From contig CAMKDG010000012.1 of NCBI GenBank assembly GCA_946411205.1, positions 1-46,958 on the forward strand: a DNA stretch of 46,958 nt, in the 5' to 3' direction. Below the pieces are notes generated by a model, which did no database searches, had not been told where the DNA came from, and saw only the letters and a program-made list of their open reading frames with translations. The translations under genes were made by a program, and so were the position numbers. Positions 16,277 through 28,425 of this stretch are shown in pieces. The DNA is from an uncultured Desulfotomaculum sp. Its GTDB lineage: Bacteria; Bacillota; Desulfotomaculia; Desulfotomaculales; Desulfotomaculaceae. Numbering within the stretch: the first letter of the stretch is position 1; every line of letters starts with the position of its first letter.

Positions 16277-18220
16277 CTATGCAATGGATTGACTAGTTAG
16301 AATGTCTGGTAAAATATGCTGTAAAATCTCTTCTACTCTTTGCACCGGAACAACCTCTATACCTTTTAAATCCACAGGTACATCCTGAATATTTTCCTTT
16401 GGTATGAATACCCTCTGAATTCCCGCTTGCTTGGCTCCATAAATCTTCTCGAAAATGCCACCCACAGCCTTTACTTTGCCCTGAATGGAAACCTCACCGG
16501 TCACCGCAATGTTTTGCGGCAGGGGCTGATCTTGTATGGCACTAAGCATGGCCAACATAATGGCCACACCGGCGGAAGGACCATCGATTCTGCCACCACC
16601 CACTACGTTTACATGAATATCATAGTTACCGATATCTTGCCCGGTGAGTTTTCGAATAACCGAAGCAGCATTAAATACTGAGTCTTTGGCCATCGTACCG
16701 GCGGTATCATTAAAGCGAATAGTACCCTGTCCTTGGCTGCGGGCGGTAAAGGCCACCGCTTCAATCTCCAGCACAGAACCCAGGTAACCCGATACACCCA
16801 AGCCAAAAATTTTCCCTACTTCATATTCGTCAGAAGCCTTCGTTAGCACGTAGGGGGTTAAGCGGCTAATCTGAACAACCTCATAAACATCCTGCACGGT
16901 AATGTGGATGGCATTATGGTTCTCTTGGTGTTGACGGAAATAAGCCAAGCCGTAGGCATCCGATAGAATATTGATAGCTTTTCTACCCTCAATGGTATAT
17001 TCAGAAATAATTTCTGGAATTTGCTCATCCAATTTAACGTTTAATTTCCTGGCAGCCTGCCGGATAATGTCCTGAATGGCTGTCGGAGTAAGCGGTTCAA
17101 AGAATACCTCGGCACAGCGGGAACGCACTGCAGGGTTAATGTCCTCCGGTTCCCGGGTAGTGGCACCAATTAAGACAAAATCTGCCGGAGCGCCCTCATC
17201 AAAAATCTTCTTGATATACTTAGGCACGTTGTTATCACTGGGATCGTAATATGCGGAATCAAAAAAGACCCGTTTATCTTCCAATACCTTTAAGAGCTTA
17301 TTTTGCAGCGCCGGATCTAATTCCCCTATTTCATCGATAAACAAAATGCCGCCGTGGGCGTCGGTTACCAGACCCAGCTTGGGCTCCGGTATGCCGGTCT
17401 CAGCTAGGTCCCGGCGAGCCCCCTGGTAAATAGGATCATGTACCGAGCCCAGTAACGGGTTCGTCACTTCCCTAGGGTCCCAACGGAGAGTCGTGCCATC
17501 CACTTCCACAAAGGAAGCATCCTTGGCAAAGGGTGCCCCTTTAATGCCCTTGGCCACTTCCAAAGCCAAGCGAGCTGCGGTTGTTTTGCCTACTCCAGGC
17601 GGCCCGTAGAGAATAATATGTTGGGGAAAGGGCGACGCCAGTTTGGCCAACAAAGCTTTTACCGCCCTTTCCTGCCCAATAACCTCCTCAAAACTCTCCG
17701 GCCGCAAGATTTGCATAGCCGAGGAGGCTAGCTTCTTGGAATCCAGCTTTTCCAAAATGGCGAACTTCTTAAGGGTTTGCGCATTCTCCGGTCCAGTGTT
17801 ATCCTTAATGATTTGCATTTTTATTTCTTTAATATAATCTTCGTGCCGTTGGTTCATTTTTTCGCCGATCTTCTTTTCCAACTCTTCTTCCACGGTACGT
17901 CGGGCAATGGTATCGGCAATTTCATCTTGCAGTGTTTCTAAGATAGCCGGGATCTCTTCAAGGGAAGGCAATGTTTCGTAAGTTGGATCTTCAAATACCA
18001 GCTTTTGTAAAGCCAGTACCCTTTCCTCAATAATTTCGGAACGAATCAATGATAAGGCTTCCAATTTTCCAGCCCTCAGCACCAGCTTATCCGACCCGTA
18101 AATATTACTCAACAGGCCATACATGGCGGTAACCTGCCGTCGAAGCTGATCGCCAGCGGCAAATTGATTGGTATCCTGTTCTACTATCTCGTTCTGGAAT
18201 CCTTCGAGGAAATCGTTCAT
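16277..18220 (-). CDS. lonC: Lon-family ATP-dependent protease, LonC type
   Basis: The 647-residue protein has an alpha-helical N-terminal region in place of the classical Lon substrate domain, an AAA+ module (Walker A GPPGVGKTTA, Walker B GGILFIDEIGE) and a C-terminal Lon protease domain. The catalytic Ser lies in DGPSAGVA and the Lys in KVKAVGG...KIYGAKQAG, the Ser/Lys dyad. This size and the rplI-dnaB neighbourhood fit the LonC subgroup rather than LonA or LonB. The ATG at 18220 is chosen because AAAGGAG lies 7 bases upstream; the TTG at 18238 lies in that site. Likely cytosolic protein quality control. Confidence 0.88.
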   Translation of the reverse strand: MNDFLEGFQNEIVEQDTNQFAAGDQLRRQVTAMYGLLSNIYGSDKLVLRAGKLEALSLIRSEIIEERVLALQKLVFEDPTYETLPSLEEIPAILETLQDEIADTIARRTVEEELEKKIGEKMNQRHEDYIKEIKMQIIKDNTGPENAQTLKKFAILEKLDSKKLASSAMQILRPESFEEVIGQERAVKALLAKLASPFPQHIILYGPPGVGKTTAARLALEVAKGIKGAPFAKDASFVEVDGTTLRWDPREVTNPLLGSVHDPIYQGARRDLAETGIPEPKLGLVTDAHGGILFIDEIGELDPALQNKLLKVLEDKRVFFDSAYYDPSDNNVPKYIKKIFDEGAPADFVLIGATTREPEDINPAVRSRCAEVFFEPLTPTAIQDIIRQAARKLNVKLDEQIPEIISEYTIEGRKAINILSDAYGLAYFRQHQENHNAIHITVQDVYEVVQISRLTPYVLTKASDEYEVGKIFGLGVSGYLGSVLEIEAVAFTARSQGQGTIRFNDTAGTMAKDSVFNAASVIRKLTGQDIGNYDIHVNVVGGGRIDGPSAGVAIMLAMLSAIQDQPLPQNIAVTGEVSIQGKVKAVGGIFEKIYGAKQAGIQRVFIPKENIQDVPVDLKGIEVVPVQRVEEILQHILPDILTSQSIA

Positions 18221-18266
18221 GTCTGTTGCTCCTTTCAAGCGCCTTGTCCTATCCCGATTCCCTGAG

Positions 18267-18716
18267 TTATTCGACAGCCGTCACTTGAACACTAATCTCA
18301 GCCTGGGCCACGGGATGAATTTTAATGGTAATTTTATGGGTGCCCAGATTCTTAATAGGCTCCTTCAGTACAATCTTTTTCTTGTCTATGTCGTAGCCAT
18401 GCTGTTTCTTTAGACCGTCGGCAACGTCTTTGTTACTGATGGCACCAAAAAGTCGGCCACCCTCTCCCACCTTAGCGTTTAATACTACTGTTAAATTGCT
18501 AATCTTAGCAGCCAGTTCCTTGGCTGCTGCCTCTTGTTTTTGTTTTTTATCAGCCTGGGCTTGCCGCTGATTGGAAATCTCTTTTAATTTCCCTTCAGAA
18601 GCTGGTGATGCCAAATTTCTCGGGTATAAAAAGTTTCTGGCATAGCCCTCGGTAACATTGACGATATCTCCCTTAACCCCTAATTTAGCAACATCCTTTA
18701 ACAATACAACTTGCAT
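18267..18716 (-). CDS. rplI: 50S ribosomal protein L9
   Basis: The 149-residue protein has the two-domain bL9 layout: an N-terminal rRNA-binding domain with the signature GDIVNVTEGYARNFLYPRNLA, a long connecting helix rich in Lys/Gln/Ala, and a C-terminal domain ending VSVQVTAVE. It binds 23S rRNA domain V near the L1 stalk. It sits 22 bases downstream of the YybS-like gene and is followed by lonC and dnaB. Confidence 0.97.
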   Translation of the reverse strand: MQVVLLKDVAKLGVKGDIVNVTEGYARNFLYPRNLASPASEGKLKEISNQRQAQADKKQKQEAAAKELAAKISNLTVVLNAKVGEGGRLFGAISNKDVADGLKKQHGYDIDKKKIVLKEPIKNLGTHKITIKIHPVAQAEISVQVTAVE

Positions 18717-18738
18717 GGTATCCTCTCCTTAAGCTATC

Positions 18739-19704
18739 TTAATTTTCCTTTTCTTTTTTAACAATGGGTCGGCGCAAATTAAAGATGGTATCCAGCAGTC
18801 CCAAGAGAACAACCGCCATATACATAAAGCTGATATAAATAATCAGCAAGAAAAGCAGCACCATCTTAAAGGGTTTGGATAACTTTATTTGTTTATAAAA
18901 ATGTACCACCACAGACAGCCCCATGATAAAGAAAATGAAGGCAAACAGGGTCAGTACATTTTGCCCGATAATCTTACTGGTATTGAAGTGGAACTGGTTA
19001 CCCGCCAAGAGAAACAGTAAGCCAAGAATCATTCCCCAAATAGCATACCAGGGCAATCTCCATTTACTAAAGGGAGGTAAAGCATTGACTTGGTAGTTTA
19101 ACCGCCGTAAAACCTTAGCCCCAACAATATAAGTGAGGGTAGTGGCAAACAGGGCAAAAATAACATAAATGGTCGGCAACACTAGCATGGTTGACTTTAT
19201 ACTATTGAGAAAGAGTTGCTGCTGATCCGCTGGTACCGGCACCCCGGCCTCTTGATACATAGCAAACACCTTGTTCATGACTTCCGTTAGGGAAGCTTGC
19301 ATGATCTCAAAATTAATCCCGCTTACCAATACAGTCAAGGTGATCACCGCAAGAGCTGCCAAGGCTGAAACAATATATGCGGTAACCATTGCGTGTCCCG
19401 CCGAGACGTAATTTTTATATAAAAGCCCTAGAACCAGCCCCAATGGCCCAAATTGAATAAACATGATGAGAACTTGCAGAGGGTTCGGGTAGAGTATTGC
19501 CATTAAAAAAATGGTTACGATCAAGGACAGAATTGCTACTTTTAAATCTCGACGTCTCACCAATACTGCCAGAGGAATCGGCAAAAGCACACTGCTTACA
19601 AATAAAAACGGCGGGATAAACATCCCCAACAGACCCAACACCGCTGTGAGGCCAGCCATAAAGGCTCCGTCAACCAATGCCCGGGTGTCTCTAAAGGAAG
19701 CCAA
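18739..19704 (-). CDS. YybS-like polytopic membrane protein (DUF2232)
   Basis: The roughly 320-residue protein has about eight hydrophobic helices, beginning ALVDGAFMAGLTAVLGLLGM and including a long C-terminal set, and matches the DUF2232/YybS family by layout and by its position just before rplI. The family resembles energy-coupling or transporter S-components but has no proven function. The TTG at 19704 is chosen because AGAGGTGATT lies 8 bases upstream; an in-frame TTG at 19728 is an alternative. In relatives it directly follows rpsR; here about 22 kb separate them, so it needs its own promoter, which I could not identify in 19705-19942. Confidence 0.75.
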   Translation of the reverse strand: MASFRDTRALVDGAFMAGLTAVLGLLGMFIPPFLFVSSVLLPIPLAVLVRRRDLKVAILSLIVTIFLMAILYPNPLQVLIMFIQFGPLGLVLGLLYKNYVSAGHAMVTAYIVSALAALAVITLTVLVSGINFEIMQASLTEVMNKVFAMYQEAGVPVPADQQQLFLNSIKSTMLVLPTIYVIFALFATTLTYIVGAKVLRRLNYQVNALPPFSKWRLPWYAIWGMILGLLFLLAGNQFHFNTSKIIGQNVLTLFAFIFFIMGLSVVVHFYKQIKLSKPFKMVLLFLLIIYISFMYMAVVLLGLLDTIFNLRRPIVKKEKEN

Positions 19705-19942
19705 AAAATAATCACCTCTTCTATACAAATAGCCCCTAAAACAACTAATGATTCGCTGATGGCTCTCGCATTTCCTGCCTTAAACCGGTGTTATTTGTTC
19801 CCGCCCTTGGTAAATAAGATGTAACTGGGTAACTTTCTCCAAATGGATGCTCACTAGCCTATAGACACGGGTTATTGTCTGTTGTAAAATTTCTACCATA
19901 ACCTATTTTGAATTCTAATTATTTCAGAGGGAGCTTTTCTAA

Positions 19943-21499
19943 ATGAGTACAACACCGCAGGAACCGTCAGAATCATTCTGGCTACCTTTATTTGTCATTG
20001 TTACCGGTGCCTTTGCAGCCATTTTAAGCAGCAGTTCTGTTAACGTAGCCATTCCCAAATTAATGGCTATTTTTGGGGTTTCGTCCAATGATGTTCAGTG
20101 GGTTTTAACAGGCTACATGTTATCCTCCGCCATTGTGATCCCCCTCTCCGGGTATTTAGGAGACAGATTTGGCAATAAAAAAGTTTTCATCTACTCCTTG
20201 GGGCTTTTTACCTTGGGTTCGGTCTTTTGTTCCTTTGCCTGGAGCAATCAGTCATTGATTGTCTTTCGGGTATTGCAAGGACTCGGGGGCGGTATTATCA
20301 TGCCGATCAGCATGGCCATTATTTACCGCATTGTCCCCCTTAACCAAATTGGCCTGGCCCTGGGTGTCTGGGGCATGGCTGCCATTATGGGACCGGCCGT
20401 TGGTCCAACTCTGGGCGGCTATATTCTTGAACATTTTAATTGGCGATTGCTTTTTTTAATTAATATTCCGGTTGGGCTGCTAGGTATCTTCCTATCTATC
20501 TTTTTATTAAAAGAAACCCCTTTAAAGGAGAAAACCAAATTTGATGGCTGGGGTTTCCTTTTATCCACTGCAGGGTGTTTTTCTTTATTACTAGCCCTAA
20601 GCCAGGGTTCTAAAGAAGGCTGGAGTTCTTACTATATTGTCATGCTTTTTCTCATTTCTTTCTTTACTCTACTGCTTTTTGTGTTGCATGAGCTATCCTG
20701 TGAAGAACCCTTATTGGACCTTCGTCTATTAAAAAATTCCACCTTTAGCATCAGTGTTCTGGTGGGTGGCTTAATCAACATTGGTCTGTTTGGCGGGGTG
20801 TTTTTAACACCGTTATTTACTCAAAATCTCATGAACATGTCCGCCTACGATACGGGCTTGCTGCTCTTGCCGGCATCCCTGGTAACTGGCCTAATGATGC
20901 CGATTAGCGGTGTTTTATTTGATAAGTTTGGTGCCAAAGTGATCAGCTTTGTTGGTCTTACCATCCTGGCCGTGGGCACCCTGGAATTGCAACATCTTGC
21001 TGCCGATACTGGAAAGCTGGAATTAATTATTATTCTATCTATTCGTTCCTTTGGTATGGGGCTGGCCATGATGCCCATCTCCACTGCGGGTATGAATGTA
21101 GTCTCTAAACAGTTAGTAGGACAAGCCTCGGCTCTTAGCAATGTAATTCGGCAAATCTTTGCCTCCTTTGGCATAGCCGTGCTGACGACGATTATGCAAA
21201 ATCGCCAAATCTTTCATACTGCCCGGCTATCGGACGGAATTTCTTCCTTTGCCCCTGGGGTAGCTTTGCATCTTAAACAAATACAAGTTGCTCTAATGAA
21301 TAGCGTAGGCAGCGAATCAGCCTCCGGCGTAGCGCTTAGTTACGTTTGGGGTGTATTACAAAAACAAGCACTGGTTTTTGCTATTGACGATACCTTTTTC
21401 ATCTCGGCACTTTTTATCTTTGTAGCAATCCCACTGGTATTTTTTATTAAGGAAAAAGGCCCTCTCGATAAAAGAAAGGCTGCTAACCAGGAAGGTTAG
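19943..21499 (+). CDS. MFS drug exporter, DHA2 (EmrB/QacA) family, 14 membrane segments
   Basis: The 518-residue length and about fourteen hydrophobic helices fit the DHA2 subfamily. Motifs include SGYLGDRFGNKKVFIYSLGL (loop 2-3) and the motif-C-like stretch WGMAAIMGPAVGPTLGGYIL near helix 5. It probably expels lipophilic or cationic drugs by proton antiport. GAGGGAG precedes the ATG. It is on the plus strand and convergent with a MarR gene, a common regulator type for such pumps. The terminator at 21474-21508 overlaps its 3' end. It marks the left end of the block separating rpsR from the YybS-like gene. Confidence 0.88.
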   Translation: MSTTPQEPSESFWLPLFVIVTGAFAAILSSSSVNVAIPKLMAIFGVSSNDVQWVLTGYMLSSAIVIPLSGYLGDRFGNKKVFIYSLGLFTLGSVFCSFAWSNQSLIVFRVLQGLGGGIIMPISMAIIYRIVPLNQIGLALGVWGMAAIMGPAVGPTLGGYILEHFNWRLLFLINIPVGLLGIFLSIFLLKETPLKEKTKFDGWGFLLSTAGCFSLLLALSQGSKEGWSSYYIVMLFLISFFTLLLFVLHELSCEEPLLDLRLLKNSTFSISVLVGGLINIGLFGGVFLTPLFTQNLMNMSAYDTGLLLLPASLVTGLMMPISGVLFDKFGAKVISFVGLTILAVGTLELQHLAADTGKLELIIILSIRSFGMGLAMMPISTAGMNVVSKQLVGQASALSNVIRQIFASFGIAVLTTIMQNRQIFHTARLSDGISSFAPGVALHLKQIQVALMNSVGSESASGVALSYVWGVLQKQALVFAIDDTFFISALFIFVAIPLVFFIKEKGPLDKRKAANQEG

Positions 21500-21508
21500 C
21501 AGCCTTTC
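21474..21508. terminator. bidirectional terminator between exporter and MarR gene
   Basis: A 15-base perfect stem GAAAGGCTGCTAACC (21474-21488) with 21494-21508 around a 5-base loop. It encodes the last codons of the exporter. Confidence 0.85.
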
Positions 21509-21509
21509 T

Positions 21510-21920
21510 TTATAAGGCAGATTCCATTTTATTGAGCAAGGTTATTAATAGTTCGGTTTCTTCTTTTGACAATTTATCCTTGGTTTTTTCAGCAATGTAT
21601 TGTTCAAAATTAGGAAATTTCCCTTGTAACTCCCTAGCTTTCTCTGTTAGATAAATACGAACTACCCGCCGGTCCTCATGATTCCTTTCCCGGCGGACTA
21701 AGCCATCTCTTTCCATACGATCTACTAAAGAAGTAATGGTACTGGCTTTTAAAAAAAGTTTCTCCCCCAGTTCAGTAATGGTCAATCCATCTTGCTGCCA
21801 TAACTTGAGCAGCGCCGAAAGGGGTGCCGAGTCCAGGCCCATTTCTTCAGCTAAGGCGGTAAAATGTATATGTACTTTTTTGAAAGCTAGATATAAGCTA
21901 GTAATCAGAACATTGTCCAT
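21510..21920 (-). CDS. MarR-family transcriptional regulator
   Basis: The 136-residue winged-HTH protein has a typical MarR core: GLTITELGEKLFLKASTITS, then LVDRMERDGLVRRERNHEDR, with the wing DRRVVRIYLTEKA and a C-terminal dimerisation helix. It is convergent with the DHA2 exporter, so it may control that gene in trans as well as itself. A 15-base palindrome lies between its -35 and -10 elements. The ligand is unknown. Confidence 0.88.
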   Translation of the reverse strand: MDNVLITSLYLAFKKVHIHFTALAEEMGLDSAPLSALLKLWQQDGLTITELGEKLFLKASTITSLVDRMERDGLVRRERNHEDRRVVRIYLTEKARELQGKFPNFEQYIAEKTKDKLSKEETELLITLLNKMESAL

Positions 21921-21955
21921 AATATTCCATTGTCCCCATATTTTGATTTGCTACT

Positions 21956-21984
21956 ATTATACTGTTTTCACAAAACAATGTCCA
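21956..21984 (-). promoter_or_regulatory. MarR promoter with an embedded palindromic operator
   Basis: TGGACA (21979-21984) and TATAAT (21956-21961) are 17 bases apart on the minus strand. The spacer contains TGTTTT-CAC-AAAACA (21963-21977), a perfect inverted repeat placed to block RNA polymerase, the usual MarR autorepression layout. Confidence 0.7.
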
Positions 21985-22073
21985 CCTTAACCCAAGATTG
22001 CTGCTAAAAACTGCAGCCGCTGCCTTTACCCCCCATTTGAACTAGAGAGTTAGAAACTCCCGTTATCTAGGCT

Positions 22074-23264
22074 TTAAAACCCAGCCTCCTTCTTGAGTAG
22101 CTCAGCCTTATCCGTTTGCTCCCAGGGTAAGTTAAGATCACTTCTGCCAAAATGCCCATAGGCTGCGGTTTGTTTATAAATAGGTCGGCGTAAATCTAAC
22201 TCCCTGATGATCGCCCCAGGGCGCAAGTCGAAGTTCTTCTTCACCAGTTGGATAAGATTTTCTTCATTAATCCGACCCGTGCCAAAGGTTTCTACCATAA
22301 TTGAAACCGGCTGGGCTACACCGATTGCATAGGACAATTGTATTTCGCATCTGGCCGCTAAACCTGCTGCCACAATATTTTTGGCAATATACCGTGCAGC
22401 ATAACTGGCAGACCGGTCAACTTTCGTGGGATCCTTTCCCGATAAGGCTCCGCCACCATTACGTGCCACGCCGCCATAGGTATCTACAATGTTCTTGCGT
22501 CCGGTAAGGCCGGTATCACCCTGAGGTCCGCCAATAACAAAGCGGCCCGAGGGATTAAACAGATAACGGGTACGATTATCTAAATACTCCGGCGGAACCA
22601 CCGGCTTAATTACCAATTCCATCAGATCCCTTTCCATGTCAAGCCTAGTTACTTCCGGATTGTGCTGGGTCGAAATGACAATGGTATCAACTCTTACCGG
22701 CTTATCTCCATCAAATTCAATGGTTACCTGAGTCTTGCCATCCGGACGAAGATACGATACCTGGCCTGTTTTTCTAATTTCAGTCAATCGTCTGGCCAGA
22801 CGATGAGCTAGTGAAATAGAAAGGGGCATATAGTCTGCCGTTTCATTCGAAGCATAGCCAAACATAATACCTTGATCGCCGGCACCAATAGCCTCAGGGT
22901 CATCTTTGCTGTCAACGCAATCCCGAATTTCCAGTGCATGTTCAACCCCCTGAGCAATATCACTGGATTGCTCATCGATAGAGGTAACGACTGCACAAGT
23001 ATCACAGTCAAAGCCGAACTTTGCTCTGGTATAACCAATTTCCCGAATGGTTTCCCGTACTACCTTCGGAATGTCTACATAACATTGCGTGGAAATTTCT
23101 CCGCTAACCAAAACAAGACCTGTTGTCACCAACGTTTCACAAGCCACCCGGGCGTGGGGATCATTTTGAAGTATCGTATCAAGAACTGCGTCCGAAATGG
23201 TATCCGCAATTTTATCCGGGTGTCCTTCAGTAACTGACTCGGAGGTAAATAGTCGTTTTATCAT
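22074..23264 (-). CDS. metK: S-adenosylmethionine synthetase
   Basis: The 396-residue enzyme makes S-adenosylmethionine from methionine and ATP. Signatures: GHPDK near residue 14, [12 protein letters not shown], and the P-loop-like [17 protein letters not shown]. The start is preceded by GGGGG 9 bases upstream. No SAM riboswitch is recognisable in the 208 bases before it. It follows gyrB on the same strand without a clear terminator, so partial co-transcription is possible. SAM supply is relevant to the radical SAM enzyme ScfB, although the genes are not linked. Confidence 0.97.
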   Translation of the reverse strand: MIKRLFTSESVTEGHPDKIADTISDAVLDTILQNDPHARVACETLVTTGLVLVSGEISTQCYVDIPKVVRETIREIGYTRAKFGFDCDTCAVVTSIDEQSSDIAQGVEHALEIRDCVDSKDDPEAIGAGDQGIMFGYASNETADYMPLSISLAHRLARRLTEIRKTGQVSYLRPDGKTQVTIEFDGDKPVRVDTIVISTQHNPEVTRLDMERDLMELVIKPVVPPEYLDNRTRYLFNPSGRFVIGGPQGDTGLTGRKNIVDTYGGVARNGGGALSGKDPTKVDRSASYAARYIAKNIVAAGLAARCEIQLSYAIGVAQPVSIMVETFGTGRINEENLIQLVKKNFDLRPGAIIRELDLRRPIYKQTAAYGHFGRSDLNLPWEQTDKAELLKKEAGF

Positions 23265-23472
23265 CCTTTTGTTCCCCCTTACCTCATTAAATAGATATCA
23301 TCGTTAGATACAAACTACCTTCCCCATCATTTTTAAAGAAATCACAAAAAACAAGTCAATATCCATACATAGTAGCATCAACCTCCATTCTTTAAGCGAT
23401 AGGAAAATGCATATCTTCTATTCACTGGTGGATTCCTTGCAAAATAAACCTTTACTCGATAAGTAATCCCAT

Positions 23473-25401
<1,929 letters not shown>

Positions 25402-25458
25402 TTATTTACTCCAACACCATATTATAGTATTTCCGAATAAATAAGTTTATTAACATCT

Positions 25459-25470
25459 ACCCTATAGGGT
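25459..25470. promoter_or_regulatory. 12-base palindrome upstream of gyrB
   Basis: ACCCTATAGGGT is perfectly self-complementary and lies about 60-75 bases before gyrB, just upstream of the likely promoter region (a TATAAT is present near 25421-25426). It may be an operator; its protein is unknown. Confidence 0.4.
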
Positions 25471-25506
25471 GTTGTCGTACCTGTGTAAATCGGCATTTAC
25501 TATGAA

Positions 25507-25548
25507 CACGCATCGTTTTGTCGAATTATTCCGACAAAACGATGCGTG
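25507..25548. terminator. 17-base perfect hairpin between hypB and gyrB
   Basis: CACGCATCGTTTTGTCG (25507-25523) pairs with 25532-25548 around an 8-base loop. On the minus strand it follows hypB and probably ends the hyp operon, but only GTTC follows, so a canonical T-tract is missing. Confidence 0.6.
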
Positions 25549-25618
25549 GGATCCCTCTTTTAATAAACCTAACTGCCTATTCTACCCGATACGGGCCAGC
25601 TAGATTTGCCCGTTCAAT

Positions 25619-26293
25619 CTACAGTACATTTATACTTCTTCTTTTTTTCCAGATCAATCGACCAATTAACTGACACCATTCTTCAATCCCTTCATCCTTG
25701 GTAGACGTAACCGGGAATATCTTAATGTTCGGGTTCAGTTTAAATAAAGTATCAATATACGCACCTAAATTGAACTCCACATACGGTAATAAGTCAGTTT
25801 TTGTAATAACCGCAATCGCTGCTTCTTTAAAGGCTAAAGGATATTTGGTTGGCTTGTCCATCCCTTCCGTTACACTTGCCACCACTACCTTTACATCTCC
25901 ACCAAGATCAAATTCAGCTGGACAAACGAGATTACCTATGTTTTCAACAATAATCAGGTCCAATTCTTCAACCGTTAGTTGTTTAATAGCCTCTCTAATC
26001 ATAACTGCATCAAGATGACAGGCGCCTTCGGTATTAATTTGCACCACCTCAGCCCCAGCTTGAGCAATTCTTTCAGCATCTTGTGTTGTATAGATGTCTC
26101 CTTCGATGACCGCTACCTTAAATTTATCAACGAGAAGTGGTAACGTCTTTTCCAAAAGGGTTGTTTTTCCAGCACCAGGAGCACTGACTAAATTTAATAA
26201 TACAACACCCTTCTCTTCTAAGAAGCTCCTATTTTCTGCTGCAATATCCCCATTGGCCTTAATGATTTTATTTGAATAAATAACATTAACCAT
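25619..26293 (-). CDS. hypB: hydrogenase nickel-incorporation GTPase HypB
   Basis: The 224-residue SIMIBI GTPase has P-loop SAPGAGKTTL, switch and base motifs (EGDIYTTQDAERI, ITKTDLLPYV) and the metal-site motif VENIGNLVCPAEFDLG. With HypA it inserts nickel into the hydrogenase large subunit. The N-terminus lacks a His-rich stretch, so it is not a nickel-storage form. It begins 3 bases after the hypA stop and is the last gene of the hyp cluster. Confidence 0.95.
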   Translation of the reverse strand: MVNVIYSNKIIKANGDIAAENRSFLEEKGVVLLNLVSAPGAGKTTLLEKTLPLLVDKFKVAVIEGDIYTTQDAERIAQAGAEVVQINTEGACHLDAVMIREAIKQLTVEELDLIIVENIGNLVCPAEFDLGGDVKVVVASVTEGMDKPTKYPLAFKEAAIAVITKTDLLPYVEFNLGAYIDTLFKLNPNIKIFPVTSTKDEGIEEWCQLIGRLIWKKRRSINVL

Positions 26294-26296
26294 TTA

Positions 26297-26644
26297 TTAC
26301 GCCCCTTTCCCTTCTATACATTCAAGTATTAAATCTTCACCCTCCACCAATCTTACATTTCGACTCTCACAGTTCTGACAGGTATAACATAATTCATTCG
26401 TAGTAAAAGAAAAGCTACAGTCATTACAGCAATATACCGGTTTTATCTCGGAAATTATCAGATTGCAATGCTCAAGCAATGGTCCATTTTTGATAGCAGA
26501 AAAGCCAAACTCTAATGCATGCGGCACAACGCCGGAAAGCCTGCCAACCCCCAGTTTTATAACATTCACTTGGTCAATTTTATTTTTTTGGCATTCTTCA
26601 TTTACAGTTGTTATTAATTCCTCAATAATGGCTACTTCGTGCAC
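26297..26644 (-). CDS. hypA: hydrogenase nickel-insertion protein HypA
   Basis: The 115-residue protein starts MHEVAI, with the nickel-binding His2 and Glu3, and has the zinc site CCNDC...CQNC in the middle-to-C-terminal half. It delivers nickel with HypB. GTG start. It is the gene after the sigma-54 activator and is tightly followed by hypB. Confidence 0.95.
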   Translation of the reverse strand: MHEVAIIEELITTVNEECQKNKIDQVNVIKLGVGRLSGVVPHALEFGFSAIKNGPLLEHCNLIISEIKPVYCCNDCSFSFTTNELCYTCQNCESRNVRLVEGEDLILECIEGKGA

Positions 26645-26694
26645 TTACCCATTCCCTCCTCCCTTCCTTGTTAAAACCATGATCTAGCAATTTC

Positions 26695-28383
26695 TTATTT
26701 TAAATTATATTTATGGGACATCCGGACAATCGTTGGCTGTGCTACACCAAGAAACGAAGCGGCCTTTCTAGTGCTTTTAAAGTTTTCCAATGCCCAGGCG
26801 ACCATTTCCTTTTCTAATTCTTCCTTTGCCTCTTTTAAACTAGTTAATCCTTTATCTTGCATTGTTTTAAACAAATTCTTCTTCTGAATAAAACTAGGCA
26901 GATGATCTTTATCTATCACGTTTTCCGAGCATGTTAAAACCAATCTTTCAATAAGATTTTCTAATTCTCTAACATTACCGGGCCAATTATATCTCAAAAG
27001 ATAATCCAGAGCAGAGGAACTTATCTTTTTAGTTAGGTTGTATTTTTCATTATTCACCGCTAAAAAATGCATGATTAACGGTGCAATATCTTCGGATCTT
27101 TCCCTTAAAGAAGGAATAGCGATTGGGATAACATTTAATCTATAGTAAAGGTCTTTCCTAAACTTACCTTGCTCAATCATGATTTTCAAATCCTGATTTG
27201 TTGCTGCCAGGATCCTTACATTAATACTAATCTGCTTCATGCCCCCAACACGCATGATAGAATGATTTTGCAATACGTGAAGTAACTTAGCCTGCATTTG
27301 AATGGGAATTTCCCCTATCTCGTCCAGGAAAAGGGTGCCGTTTTCAGCTAATTCAAACATGCCCGGCTTACCATTCTTTTTGGCACCTGTAAAGGAGCCT
27401 TCCTCATAACCAAATAATTCTGATTCCATAAGATTTTCGGGTATTGCACCACAATTAACATTTATAAAAGGTCCCTTACTGCGACCACTGTTTCTATGGA
27501 TAAATCTTGCCAGAACATCCTTACCTACACCGGATTCGCCAAGAATTAATACGGTCGCGTCTGAGTTTGCTGTTTGTAAGGCAAGTTTAAAAACCCCTTC
27601 CATGGATCTGCTCTTTGTAATAACTTCTTTGATATTTGTTTTCTTTGCTTTGCTAAGCTCTTGGTTTTTTACTGAATTATTTTCTTCCAATTCCTTACGA
27701 TACTTGGATAATTCAGTTATATCCCTCACATTAGAGACAATTCGCCATATATTGGCCCCATCAAAAATAGGTACAGCCGAGACCAGTGCTTTTCTTCCTG
27801 TTTTGGTAGTATAAACAATGGTGACTGGTTTTCTTTGCCGTATTACATGAATAGCAGCTGAATCTGAATAAATACCTTGGGCTACTATTTCATAAACTGA
27901 TTTACCAATTAAATCTTCTCTTTTTATCCCAGAAAAATTCTCCCAGGACTTACTTACCCTCAAAGTTATACCCTTCCCATCCATAATCCAAATACCATCA
28001 TGAGAATGCTCTAAAATTGTATCTAACTCTCTCTCCTTCTGTGAAGAATCCTTAAGTTTATTTTTTGTTCTCTCCAATTCTGACACGTCTAAATACATAC
28101 TCATGGCACCAACAATTTCGCCCTGATCCACTACTAGAGTATGTTTTGAAGTTAAATACTTGCCCCCTCTACGTTCGGACCAATTAGCAATGTCTTTACC
28201 CTTCGCCAATACTTCTGTCAAAGGCGACCCCGGAACGATTGAGCCAACTTTTTTGCCAACAGCTTTAGTTGCACTAGTATTAAACAACCTTTCAGCAATT
28301 GAATTTAACTTTAAAACAATTCCCTGTGTATTAACGATAATTATCCCTTCATGCAATAAATCCCACATTTCATTATTTATCAT
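26695..28383 (-). CDS. PAS-domain sigma-54-dependent transcriptional activator
   Basis: The protein of about 562 residues has two PAS domains (about 10-100 and 130-235, the second with [12 protein letters not shown] and RDITELSKY), an AAA+ sigma-54 activation domain (Walker [22 protein letters not shown] in place of GAFTGA, Walker [21 protein letters not shown]) and a C-terminal HTH ([18 protein letters not shown]). The ATG at 28383 is preferred over a GTG at 28398 by ribosome-site spacing. It lies inside the hyp operon between hypE and hypA, recalling fhlA next to E. coli hyp genes, so it likely drives the sigma-54 promoters found in this cluster. The signal sensed by the PAS domains is unknown. 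Confidence 0.9.
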   Translation of the reverse strand: MINNEMWDLLHEGIIIVNTQGIVLKLNSIAERLFNTSATKAVGKKVGSIVPGSPLTEVLAKGKDIANWSERRGGKYLTSKHTLVVDQGEIVGAMSMYLDVSELERTKNKLKDSSQKERELDTILEHSHDGIWIMDGKGITLRVSKSWENFSGIKREDLIGKSVYEIVAQGIYSDSAAIHVIRQRKPVTIVYTTKTGRKALVSAVPIFDGANIWRIVSNVRDITELSKYRKELEENNSVKNQELSKAKKTNIKEVITKSRSMEGVFKLALQTANSDATVLILGESGVGKDVLARFIHRNSGRSKGPFINVNCGAIPENLMESELFGYEEGSFTGAKKNGKPGMFELAENGTLFLDEIGEIPIQMQAKLLHVLQNHSIMRVGGMKQISINVRILAATNQDLKIMIEQGKFRKDLYYRLNVIPIAIPSLRERSEDIAPLIMHFLAVNNEKYNLTKKISSSALDYLLRYNWPGNVRELENLIERLVLTCSENVIDKDHLPSFIQKKNLFKTMQDKGLTSLKEAKEELEKEMVAWALENFKSTRKAASFLGVAQPTIVRMSHKYNLK

Positions 28384-28425
28384 AATAATCTCACCCACCT
28401 ATTTGCCCTGAGTAGACTTACCAAA

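Noticed and set aside
23265-23472. SAM riboswitch upstream of metK
   Set aside because: I looked for the conserved SAM-I core and a terminator in the leader on the minus strand and found neither.
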